NCBI RefSeq assembly: GCF_000686845.1
Contig: NZ_JMLS01000002.1
Location: 124,001-188,000 of the forward strand
Reading direction: 5' to 3'
Length of the DNA: 64,000 bases
DNA from: Paenibacillus sp. UNC451MF
GTDB taxonomy: Bacteria; Bacillota; Bacilli; Paenibacillales; NBRC-103111
Of this stretch, positions 35,541-42,889 are shown piece after piece. The translations under genes and the position numbers were made by a program. Positions within the stretch are counted from its first letter, which is position 1. Each line of letters begins with the position of its first letter. A model generated the notes under the pieces. That model made no database searches. It saw only the letters and a program-made list of their open reading frames with translations, and was not told the origin of the DNA.

Positions 35541-37582
35541 TGCGAAGCTCCCGAGGTTTGCAGCACCTTCGCATCACTGACGTCTTCCTTGCCGGTCCCT
35601 TTATTTTTCAACTGCTTCAGCTTGGACATGTATTCCTGAACGACCTTAACGAACGACGCATGAGACCATGTGAGAGGCGATACGGACATCGGTTCCCCTG
35701 TATAAGGATGCACTTGCTCAGCCAGAATGCCCGATGGAAGCGCATGACTCATTGTCCAGCGGATCAAATCTTCCGCTTCCTTAAGCTCACCCTCGTTATT
35801 GGCTAAGGCAATAACCCATTCCGCATACCATAACGTGCAAATAAACCAGGGATTACCGGGAACCTTTCCTATGTCTTGCGTCACTTGATGGTAATAATCG
35901 TCACTGTATCGGCCGATCCCCCCTACCTCCGTCTGTATCCACAGTTTCTCACGTATCGCTTTCATCGTGGCGGCAATCCGGGGATCCTCCGCCGGGAACA
36001 TTTCAAAATCAAACAATGCATACATGCTCGCATCCAATGTCATATCGGGTTCATAAGTATTTTTCTCACGATTCCAATACAACGACCTGACAAACCGTTT
36101 CTCCTGCTCGGAATACATATGCTGCTCCACCGCGCTTTTCACCTTGGCTGCAGCTTCCCTATAATAGACCATTCTGGCTTTATCCTGAAAATATTCAGCG
36201 AAATTACTTGCCGCTAGGAGTCCAGCGTAAACACTGGCAACTGTAAATGCATGAACACCATACCGTTCCTCCCACAAATCGTGCGAAGGAAGAGGAAGAC
36301 CTGACGCATCCTTATAGCTAGCCAAAAATCCAGCGGCAGGCACCACGAACTTATCGTAATCATCCCTTGCGCTATCCAGTGTTTTGGCCAATTGATGGTG
36401 ATGCCATAGCGTGTACAGCACCAAAGCCGTCTCATCCTCTTGAATCGGGAACTGCTTTTCCCCGGCTGCATTAATCCAAGGGTGCCAGCTTGAGCCTACG
36501 GAACCATCGGGATTGTACTTATGGAGCAGAAATCCTTCCTTCGTAATCACCCGCTTGCAAAAATCATAGAACTTGCTCGTCAGCGAAAAGTAACCCGACC
36601 TGTCCAATGCATGAGCAATCAAAGCTCCGTCTCTAGGCCACATATAGGAGTAAGTATCTTTCGCAAATTTCAAAATATCCGAGTCGTTAGCAGCTACAAT
36701 AGCTCCCCGGTTATCCATATTGGTTCTTACAACCAGCAAGCTTCTTTTATAAAAAGAGGCCATGTCCTTATCAATCAAGCTCAAATCATGCCGGTCTTTG
36801 GCGAGCCACTGCTCCCAATAATTATAGGTTCTTTGAAGGAGCGTATGCGGCGTGACCTCACGGATTTTCTGTTCCATTCCAGTCACTTCCTCCAAGCATT
36901 TGCCAAAGCAAATCCAGAACCATGCTTCCGTCTTACCGCTGGCCGGAACCTTCAATTCTAGCTCAATGGTGCCGTCAACAGAGCCCTGTGCGATTGGATT
37001 GCGTCCAAGCTGACCGTCCTCCGCATCTCTCCATGTACCTTCCATCCCGTTCATTTCCTTCTGACCAATCGCATAGCTAGTGCAGCCGATATTCTTACCG
37101 CCGGCTCCGCAGCAGGAAAGCGACATGTAGCGGTGTCCTTTATAAAAAATAAGCGAACGAAGATCAGGATCGTAATAGACCGTATCCCCAACCCCATTCC
37201 CGTACAAATGCAGGTCAAGATGAAAATACAGCTTGATCGTCCGCTCCTGCTGCCTCGTATTTTCAACTACAACCTTACGCACAAACGCATTTTCTTGCAC
37301 ATCCACCCCGTCCCGGAGGAGAAGCTTTAGTCCGAGTCGCTCATGAATCCCTTCCACATTCGTTATCATGGAATCATTCAAGTAAGAAGAGCTCTTTTTC
37401 AACTCCGGATTATCGATCCAGAAAAAACCTTCCGGCGTCCACATACCAAAATGAGATAAATGGTCTGCAGCCTGATTCTCTTGCCCGACATATGGGTAAT
37501 ACATATCGCGTACATTATAGCTTGTATCAAAATTCACCAGCACATTGCCGTTACCCAAAGGTAAATCACGCGCCATAATCAT
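35537..37582 (-). CDS. glycoside hydrolase family 15 protein (glucoamylase/trehalase-like)
   Basis: 681 residues. N-terminal beta-sandwich (1-280: RDLPLGNGNVLVNFDTSYNV, DMYYPYVGQEN) and C-terminal (alpha/alpha)6 barrel with TYSYMWPRDGALIAHAL, FPIQEDETALVLYTLW (catalytic acid), HDLWEERYGVHAFTVASV and GILAEQVHPYTGEPMSVSP (catalytic base Glu). No signal peptide, so cytoplasmic. GH15 members of this layout hydrolyse trehalose, dextrin or isomalto-oligosaccharides. AAGGAGG is 4 bases before ATG 37582 or 10 before ATG 37576. First gene of the operon with the glucose dehydrogenase. Confidence 0.88.
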   Translation of the reverse strand: MIMARDLPLGNGNVLVNFDTSYNVRDMYYPYVGQENQAADHLSHFGMWTPEGFFWIDNPELKKSSSYLNDSMITNVEGIHERLGLKLLLRDGVDVQENAFVRKVVVENTRQQERTIKLYFHLDLHLYGNGVGDTVYYDPDLRSLIFYKGHRYMSLSCCGAGGKNIGCTSYAIGQKEMNGMEGTWRDAEDGQLGRNPIAQGSVDGTIELELKVPASGKTEAWFWICFGKCLEEVTGMEQKIREVTPHTLLQRTYNYWEQWLAKDRHDLSLIDKDMASFYKRSLLVVRTNMDNRGAIVAANDSDILKFAKDTYSYMWPRDGALIAHALDRSGYFSLTSKFYDFCKRVITKEGFLLHKYNPDGSVGSSWHPWINAAGEKQFPIQEDETALVLYTLWHHHQLAKTLDSARDDYDKFVVPAAGFLASYKDASGLPLPSHDLWEERYGVHAFTVASVYAGLLAASNFAEYFQDKARMVYYREAAAKVKSAVEQHMYSEQEKRFVRSLYWNREKNTYEPDMTLDASMYALFDFEMFPAEDPRIAATMKAIREKLWIQTEVGGIGRYSDDYYHQVTQDIGKVPGNPWFICTLWYAEWVIALANNEGELKEAEDLIRWTMSHALPSGILAEQVHPYTGEPMSVSPLTWSHASFVKVVQEYMSKLKQLKNKGTGKEDVSDAKVLQTSGASQ

Positions 37583-37696
37583 TGATCCTCCTTCCTATCT
37601 CCACCTAATTTCCCCGAATACAAGCCTAATTTATGCAAGTAAACCGTAAAGTTCTTCATCATGCAATGCATTGCAAGAACAAGAATAAAACACAAA

Positions 37697-37729
37697 CAAA
37701 AAAAGCATGCAGCCGATGAACTGCATACT
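37697..37729 (-). terminator. terminator after the 37.7-38.2 kb gene
   Basis: On the minus strand AGTATGCAG pairs with CTGCATGCT (one G-T), loop 8 bases, followed by TTTTTTT. Confidence 0.8.
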
Positions 37730-37745
37730 TCTTTTAACGGATCCA

Positions 37746-38183
37746 TTATTTGCGTTTACGACCATGTTTGACCAAAGTCATCCGCCGCGAATGCCGCAGC
37801 CAAGAATAGTAAGCTTTCAAATCCCGTAATTGAATGTCTTCAGAAACTTTGCCCAGGAAGGTTACGACGATCATTTTATGTAAAGGATTCCCTGCGATAT
37901 CCACTTCGTCCTTAATCATCATAAACTCGGCAACCATAACCAAATCTTCATCGATTAAATAAACGTCTTTTTCATTCTCGTAATACGGCTTGATGCGTTC
38001 AAACTTCAAAGCATCCCATAAATAGGAGCAAATATGCTCGATTCCGCCTTGATCGCTCTCAACACGTTCAGACCAGCGGGATATGGCATGACTCGTTATA
38101 ACGATATCTGCAATCTTGTAACCGTTAAATGCCACATAAAAGGGCTCATAAGTGCTCCAACGGTTCATGACTTTATCTCTCAT
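37746..38183 (-). CDS. uncharacterised 145-residue protein
   Basis: Start at ATG 38183 (9 bases after GGAGGGGG) or 38189. Soluble, mixed alpha/beta, with a central VITSHAISRWSERVESDQGG and a very basic C-terminus (RHSRRMTLVKHGRKRK). The SHAISRWSER segment looks like a conserved core, but I cannot name a family. Divergent from the XRE regulator gene, with 200 bases between them. Confidence 0.65.
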   Translation of the reverse strand: MRDKVMNRWSTYEPFYVAFNGYKIADIVITSHAISRWSERVESDQGGIEHICSYLWDALKFERIKPYYENEKDVYLIDEDLVMVAEFMMIKDEVDIAGNPLHKMIVVTFLGKVSEDIQLRDLKAYYSWLRHSRRMTLVKHGRKRK

Positions 38184-38382
38184 CTCCATGATCCCCCTCC
38201 ATGATGAAATGCAGCCCTTTATGCTAAATGTAGTATTTATACTACACTCCGTCAAGATTTACTTCATTTTATTAATTATTTTTTAGATTCATGCCTACTA
38301 ATTCACTATATTTTTTTCTAAGAGCTATTTCTTTTCGTGAATTTGTCCTTTACAATAAACAAAGAAAGAGGTGATTTACAAA

Positions 38383-39036
38383 ATGGGACAACCTATCCCT
38401 GAATTCGGTAAATTTTTAGAAGGCTTGCGCGGTTCCATGTCATTAAGAGAAGCAGCCAAAAAAAGTGGACTATCACACGCATATATTCGAGATTTGGAGT
38501 TGGAAAAAAACCGCTCCACCAACGAAAAGATTACCCCATCGCCCGACACTCTCAAAAAACTTTCCGATGCTTATAACTATCCCTACACCGATTTGATGAT
38601 CAAAGCCGGACACTTGAAAGCTCAAGATTTCAACGCTACTACAAGCTCAAATATAAATGTAGATTTGGCTTCCGTTTATTATATAGAGGTAGGAACCAAG
38701 GAAATTATGTATTGTAATCAGGAAATGAAAGTGAAACACAGCATTGATTCATTAAGAGATTTCAGCGAGTTTCTCGAAAAGCTCGACGAGCAGGAATACA
38801 AGAAAGTCGACGCTGACATCTATGCAAACTTTCAGCATATCCGCAAATACGATGAGAAGAACGGAAACCTGTATTTCGATAGTAAGGGAGAAGGCCTCTT
38901 CGTATCGATGTCCGCCCTGCGCCAGCGCAAGTACCATGATCTGATTCTTCGTAAAATTGCCAATAACAATCAGACCAGTTTGGAATTCTCCTTTGGTAAA
39001 ACTGCTGGAATGAATCCTGCTTTTATAAAGGGGTAA
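38383..39036 (+). CDS. XRE-family HTH regulator
   Basis: 217 residues. N-terminal Cro/C1-type HTH (about 7-65: FLEGLRGSMSLREAAKKSGL, SHAYIRDLELEKNR), then a linker and a C-terminal domain with alternating charged helices and no recognised fold. ATG at 38383 has AGAGGTG 9 bases upstream; a GTG at 38371 is within the ribosome site. It lies directly before the AgrC-like array in the same direction, 177 bases from its first start, so it could regulate or simply border that locus. Confidence 0.85.
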   Translation: MGQPIPEFGKFLEGLRGSMSLREAAKKSGLSHAYIRDLELEKNRSTNEKITPSPDTLKKLSDAYNYPYTDLMIKAGHLKAQDFNATTSSNINVDLASVYYIEVGTKEIMYCNQEMKVKHSIDSLRDFSEFLEKLDEQEYKKVDADIYANFQHIRKYDEKNGNLYFDSKGEGLFVSMSALRQRKYHDLILRKIANNNQTSLEFSFGKTAGMNPAFIKG

Positions 39037-39139
39037 AATCTAATCAATCTATACTAGATATATGAAAATGATAGCGCTTCGTATCTACTAAATATCTATA
39101 TGAATGTTCTATAGTATAATGACTAATCTAAATAATATA

Positions 39140-39169
39140 TTGACATAGTGTTCAGCCTATTTGTACTAT
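39140..39169 (+). promoter_or_regulatory. strong promoter for the AgrC-like array
   Basis: Consensus TTGACA (39140-39145), 18-base spacer, TACTAT (39164-39169), 44 bases before the first array start. Upstream, TATATGAA occurs twice (39059 and 39097) and TATACTA is inverted, possible regulator sites of unknown meaning. Confidence 0.65.
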
Positions 39170-39212
39170 ATGAGTGCAATTAGGCTTATTTTTATTAAGG
39201 ATTGGTGAACAT

Positions 39213-39848
39213 ATGCAGCAGCTTTGGGAACTTCTTATTTTCGGAATAACTTGGGCATCGATGCTTTCTTTAAGCCTAGCATTGTTTCGAATTAGAACAA
39301 AAAAATATATACCTCAAATGCTAATTTCTATCGTGCTGCTTTCCCAAATTACATATATCATTCAGAGCTTTCATTTGGCTCTTCTAGTTACGAGTATACA
39401 GCCTATATGTTTTTTTCTTTGCCTATGGTTGATTTTTAGATTTAAGTGGGTTTATTCCTGTATCATGGTAGTACTAGCTTATACGATGGCCCTTGCTTTT
39501 GAGATCTTTTTCAATTGGATCTTATCTGGTTTTAATTACAACGACTTTATAAATATTTATCAGGAGCAATACTTTATTCAAGGATTTGCGGTCTCTTTTC
39601 TTTGTTTCTTAAGTGTGTTTATATTAGTTAAATTCAGACTTGGGTTCTCCTTCCTATCAAGTCATTCCTCCAATAGGCCAATGCCAAAAATGATACTTAC
39701 CGCATTGACTATAGGAGTCATTTCTTTGGGTTGTACTAGCCTTTCTTTGTATATTTGGAATAAGTGGATCATGGCTAGTTATGGAATTACTTTTATTTTA
39801 TTAGCCGTAATTTTCCATCTATCTTACAAGAAGGAACTTTCGGAGTAA
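39213..39848 (+). CDS. AgrC-sensor-like membrane protein without kinase domain (array member A)
   Basis: 211 residues, almost all hydrophobic, six or seven predicted helices, ending in a short charged tail (HLSYKKELSE). It resembles in size and layout the membrane sensor half of AgrC-type histidine kinases that bind cyclic peptides, but stops where the kinase would begin. Internal landmarks shared with the other members: a FRIRTKK-type loop after helix 1-2, ILSGFNYNDFINIYQEQYFIQG, and FRLGFSF. ATG at 39213, 5 bases after GGATTGGTG. Family assignment is by pattern only. Confidence 0.65.
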   Translation: MQQLWELLIFGITWASMLSLSLALFRIRTKKYIPQMLISIVLLSQITYIIQSFHLALLVTSIQPICFFLCLWLIFRFKWVYSCIMVVLAYTMALAFEIFFNWILSGFNYNDFINIYQEQYFIQGFAVSFLCFLSVFILVKFRLGFSFLSSHSSNRPMPKMILTALTIGVISLGCTSLSLYIWNKWIMASYGITFILLAVIFHLSYKKELSE

Positions 39849-39861
39849 TTTGTGAGGGGCT

Positions 39862-39918
39862 TTAATTATACTCAGTGTTATTTTTCATATTTCTTATTTG
39901 AAGGATGTTTCTGATTAG
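39862..39918 (+). pseudogene. C-terminal tail remnant of a further array member
   Basis: The plus frame LIILSVIFHISYLKDVSD followed by TAG mirrors the tail of member A (ILLAVIFHLSYKKELSE). Only about 18 residues remain, so a copy has been almost entirely deleted here. Confidence 0.5.
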
Positions 39919-39933
39919 GAGGGAGCTAGCATT

Positions 39934-40567
39934 TTGGAGCAGTCCAAGATAATTGCGTTATATTTAGTATTCTGGCCCTCTCTTCAATTGATGGGTCTTG
40001 TTCTTTTTTGAGTTAAACCTCAACTGTATTTAAGAGAGCTTATAATTAGCACATTAGTTCTTACGCAAACCTCATATTTTTTGCAAACTTACAAGCTTGT
40101 TTTCTTAATGTCAATTTTACATCCTATTATTCTTTTGCTTTGCTTTTGGCTATTTTATCGACTCAAATTAGTCCAGTCCTTCCTTATGGCAACTCTGATA
40201 TTCGGGCTGAATGTTGTGGCTGGAATCAAGCTTCAACCTAATTCTATCCCAATTTAATTATATTGAGTTTGTAAGGATTTCAAGAAACGATTATTTTATC
40301 CAGGGCTTAGTTCTTACATCGATTAATTATTTGATTGCAATACTTTTATACTTTTATAGAATTGGCTTCACCTTTGTTTCAAGCAGCAGATTGATTCAAA
40401 AAATCTTTTTCCGAAAAAACTAGTTTTAATGGTTATTCTGGGTTGGCTGCCGATAATGATAACCAGTTTAACCATTGCATATTTTTATCATGTTATCCAT
40501 TACTATCACATTCTTTATACTTATTTTTATTTTACATCTATCCCATGAGAAAGAAATGATGGAGTAA
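39934..40567 (+). pseudogene. frameshifted AgrC-sensor-like paralogue (array member B)
   Basis: TTG start with AGGAGGGAG 8 bases upstream, like a real gene. The frame breaks at a TGA after 25 codons, resumes (QLYLRELIISTLVLTQTSYF, then LQTYKLVFLMSILHPIILLL), shifts again near 40230 to a frame giving FNYIEFVRISRNDYFIQG and FYRIGFTFVSS, and ends with a third break before EKEMME at 40567. The pieces align end to end with intact member C. Clearly a decayed copy. Confidence 0.8.
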
Positions 40568-40633
40568 CGAGAGGCTATTAGGTGCACTTTTAGGTTTTGA
40601 AAAATAACTATTCTTAGCGGGAGAATTTCGAAA

Positions 40634-41278
40634 ATGGAACAGCTAACTTCTACACTACTACACGTATTTTATTGGTTTACAGTGCAATCTTTCGGTTTAT
40701 CCATATTTCGTTTAAAAATCAATAGATTTAAAACTCATATAATTCTAAGTTCAATAATTTTATCCCAAGTCTCACTACTACTCCAAACATTCAAATTAAT
40801 ATATTTACTATCTATCCTTCAACCTTTATGCTTTCTTCTTTGCGTTTATTTAATATATCGTTTAAACATATGGCATTCATTACTTTTTGTTTCTATCTCA
40901 TTTGGCGCCAACGTTTTGTTAGAATCAGCATTAAATTTAGTACTAGCTAGTTTTGATTATGAGAAATTCATTACAATAATCCGCAACGATTATTTGCTTC
41001 AAGGCTACTTCTTATGTTTTGTAAATATCATATTATCTCTTATCTTACAAAAATATAGAATTGGATTTACATTTATTAACTCAAAGAATTCAAATACAAA
41101 ATATTCAAAGCTTTCCATTAAGTTTTACATTTTTTTATTTCTCGGAGCATTACTGCTTTATATTACTAGTTTTACACTCATCTTTTATGACAAACTCGTT
41201 CTCCTCGTTCTCTCAGTGTCCTTTCTTATTTTTCTATACCTAATACATATGTCCTATGAAAAAGAGATGAAAGAATAA
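40634..41278 (+). CDS. AgrC-sensor-like membrane protein without kinase domain (array member C)
   Basis: 214 residues, six or seven hydrophobic helices, landmarks FRLKINRFKTH, LASFDYEKFITIIRNDYLLQG, KYRIGFTF and tail HMSYEKEMKE. Closest to pseudogene B and clearly homologous to A. ATG preceded by GGGAG at 10 bases. Very AT-rich codon use compared with the genes flanking the island. No catalytic domain. Confidence 0.68.
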   Translation: MEQLTSTLLHVFYWFTVQSFGLSIFRLKINRFKTHIILSSIILSQVSLLLQTFKLIYLLSILQPLCFLLCVYLIYRLNIWHSLLFVSISFGANVLLESALNLVLASFDYEKFITIIRNDYLLQGYFLCFVNIILSLILQKYRIGFTFINSKNSNTKYSKLSIKFYIFLFLGALLLYITSFTLIFYDKLVLLVLSVSFLIFLYLIHMSYEKEMKE

Positions 41279-41484
41279 ATTTTACGTTACAAATGATTCA
41301 TTTGTATTTGTAATTTTCAAACTCACTACCGGGTCACATTTCCCAATATGATACATACTCGTAGCTGGAAAGCGCTTTATTCGACAATTTTCTACTTGTT
41401 AAGTAAACAATACTGTATTAAACTGAACTTAATTCAACTTATACATTACTTTTGACACATATTTTTGATTAAAGGGGCATCAGA
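41279..41484. other. intergenic region before array member D
   Basis: About 205 bases, AT-rich, no gene seen. TTAAAC and TATACA around 41420-41445 (16-base spacing) could form a weak promoter for member D and agrBD; TTGACA at 41453 lacks a good -10 partner. Confidence 0.35.
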
Positions 41485-42156
41485 ATGTTTTATTTCGCCA
41501 AAATAATTGCAAATGCTATAGAGTTTGCATCAATGATTTTAGTAAGCTTATCTTTGTTTCGTATATATTTTCGTTATTCATTACATAAAGTTGCCCTCAT
41601 TGCATTTATAATGGCTCTTATTTCCGTCTATTTTAGAGATGTTATAAATGAACCAGGACTTGCTGCAATTCCTGTCATAGCATCAGGGATTGTATTAATT
41701 ACAATATTTTTTGGTCTTCCATTAATCTTTTCAATATTAATCTTTATTATTGGCTCACTAGCAACAACACTTTTTGAAGGAATAGTGGTATCAATAGGTA
41801 CCTATTTAAATTTATTTTCACCAGAAAAGTTTCAAACGTCCCTATCTCAGTTTATTTTATGTGAGTTGATTGTTTCAGCCCTCTTACTATTATTAGTATA
41901 CCCACTACAAAAATATAAATTAGGTTTTCACACAACCATTAATGATGCGCAGAAAGGATATAATTTCTTATTGTCTGCCGTATTGGTTATTGCAGTTGTT
42001 ATCATTCAGATTCAAACTGTAACCTTCAAGGAATCTAAACTGCATATAATAGTTCCTATCTTTATTGGAATCATTTTTCTAGCCGGAATATACCTTTCCT
42101 ATAAACATAACCAAAAATTATGGAAGAATAGACGTGAAAGGTTGTCACGAAAATGA
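41485..42156 (+). CDS. AgrC-sensor-like membrane protein without kinase domain (array member D)
   Basis: 223 residues, six or seven membrane helices and a longer basic tail (YLSYKHNQKLWKNRRERLSR). Most similar of the four to the membrane domain of AgrC-like histidine kinases as I recall them from Paenibacillus (LSLFRIYFRYSLHKVALIAF, YPLQKYKLGFH, NFLLSAVLVIAVV). The frame ends right where a coiled DHp helix would continue. Stop overlaps the agrB start by 4 bases (ATGA), so it is translationally coupled to agrB. GGGGC site 8 bases upstream. Confidence 0.7.
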   Translation: MFYFAKIIANAIEFASMILVSLSLFRIYFRYSLHKVALIAFIMALISVYFRDVINEPGLAAIPVIASGIVLITIFFGLPLIFSILIFIIGSLATTLFEGIVVSIGTYLNLFSPEKFQTSLSQFILCELIVSALLLLLVYPLQKYKLGFHTTINDAQKGYNFLLSAVLVIAVVIIQIQTVTFKESKLHIIVPIFIGIIFLAGIYLSYKHNQKLWKNRRERLSRK

Positions 42157-42716
42157 ATTTTATCGATCAATCTGCGGAATATATTGCTAAAAGCATACGA
42201 AACAATCATTCAGGTGCTGGATCGGAAATTGCATTAAAATATTCATTAATTCTATTAATAAATACTTCTTTATCCATAGTCATTTCAATGATAATTTGTT
42301 TAGCTACCGGTCATTTACTACAATGTTTAGTTGGAATTTTTGCCTATATGCTTATTAGATTTGTTACAGGCGGACTTCATATGTCATCTTCTTTATCATG
42401 CTGCTTATTATCGATAATTATATTTAATAGCATTGCAATTACCAATTTTAATTACAATAGTTTATTTATATTTCTTGACATCGTTTCAATATGTACATTT
42501 TATATAACTGCACCTAATAACATACAGGATATTAGCAAGATTAATCCAAAATATTATCCGATTTTGCGAATACTAGCAATATTAATTGTTTCTTCTAATT
42601 TTTATTTTCAATCTACTATCCTAACAGCTGCTTTTTTTATACAAGCATTTTTAACAACAAAGTACTCTTATACAATTAGAGACTTTGTAGAAAGGAGGTA
42701 TGTGTATGAAAAATAA
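42153..42716 (+). CDS. agrB: AgrB-family peptide processing protease
   Basis: 187 residues, several membrane helices. The catalytic pair fits AgrB exactly in spacing: RFVTGGLHMSSSLSCC gives His76 and Cys83 (His-x6-Cys, as His77/Cys84 in S. aureus AgrB). AgrB removes the C-terminal tail of AgrD and closes the ring. N-terminal amphipathic helix (FIDQSAEYIAKSIRNN) is also typical. Coupled to member D upstream (4-base overlap) and to agrD downstream (11-base overlap). Confidence 0.9.
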   Translation: MNFIDQSAEYIAKSIRNNHSGAGSEIALKYSLILLINTSLSIVISMIICLATGHLLQCLVGIFAYMLIRFVTGGLHMSSSLSCCLLSIIIFNSIAITNFNYNSLFIFLDIVSICTFYITAPNNIQDISKINPKYYPILRILAILIVSSNFYFQSTILTAAFFIQAFLTTKYSYTIRDFVERRYVYEK

Positions 42717-42828
42717 ACTCGCAATCTTCGCAAATGGAATTCTTATGACTTTGGCTGCTTTATTTGTTACTACTAATTCAATTTCCGTTCACCGCCCAGA
42801 AACACCACAAGAACTACTAAAAAAATAA
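42706..42828 (+). CDS. agrD: AgrD-like cyclic lactone autoinducer precursor peptide
   Basis: 40 residues, overlapping the end of agrB by 11 bases, with a perfect AAAGGAGG ribosome site 7 bases before ATG. Layout of AgrD: basic start (MKNKLAIFANG), hydrophobic leader (ILMTLAALFVTT), signal core NSISVH, and a C-terminal tail RPETPQELLKK in which Pro-x-Glu-Leu matches the conserved tail of AgrD. There is no Cys; Ser25 could give a five-residue lactone ring ending at His29 (S-I-S-V-H). Ring boundaries are inferred. Confidence 0.82.
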   Translation: MKNKLAIFANGILMTLAALFVTTNSISVHRPETPQELLKK

Positions 42829-42836
42829 CACCTGGG

Positions 42837-42857
42837 GGCTGTCACGCAATGACAGCC
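42837..42857 (+). terminator. hairpin after agrD (partial terminator or RNA stabiliser)
   Basis: Perfect 8-bp stem GGCTGTCA/TGACAGCC with a 5-base loop, 8 bases after the agrD stop. It lacks a T-run, so read-through into the LytTR-GGDEF-EAL gene is likely. Confidence 0.5.
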
Positions 42858-42889
42858 TAATTAATCCTTCTCTTATGGAGCTGAATTTC

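Noticed and set aside
39040-39140. AgrA-type direct repeats upstream of the array
   Set aside because: TATATGAA repeats are 38 bases apart and do not match the known AgrA spacing; kept only as a weak remark.
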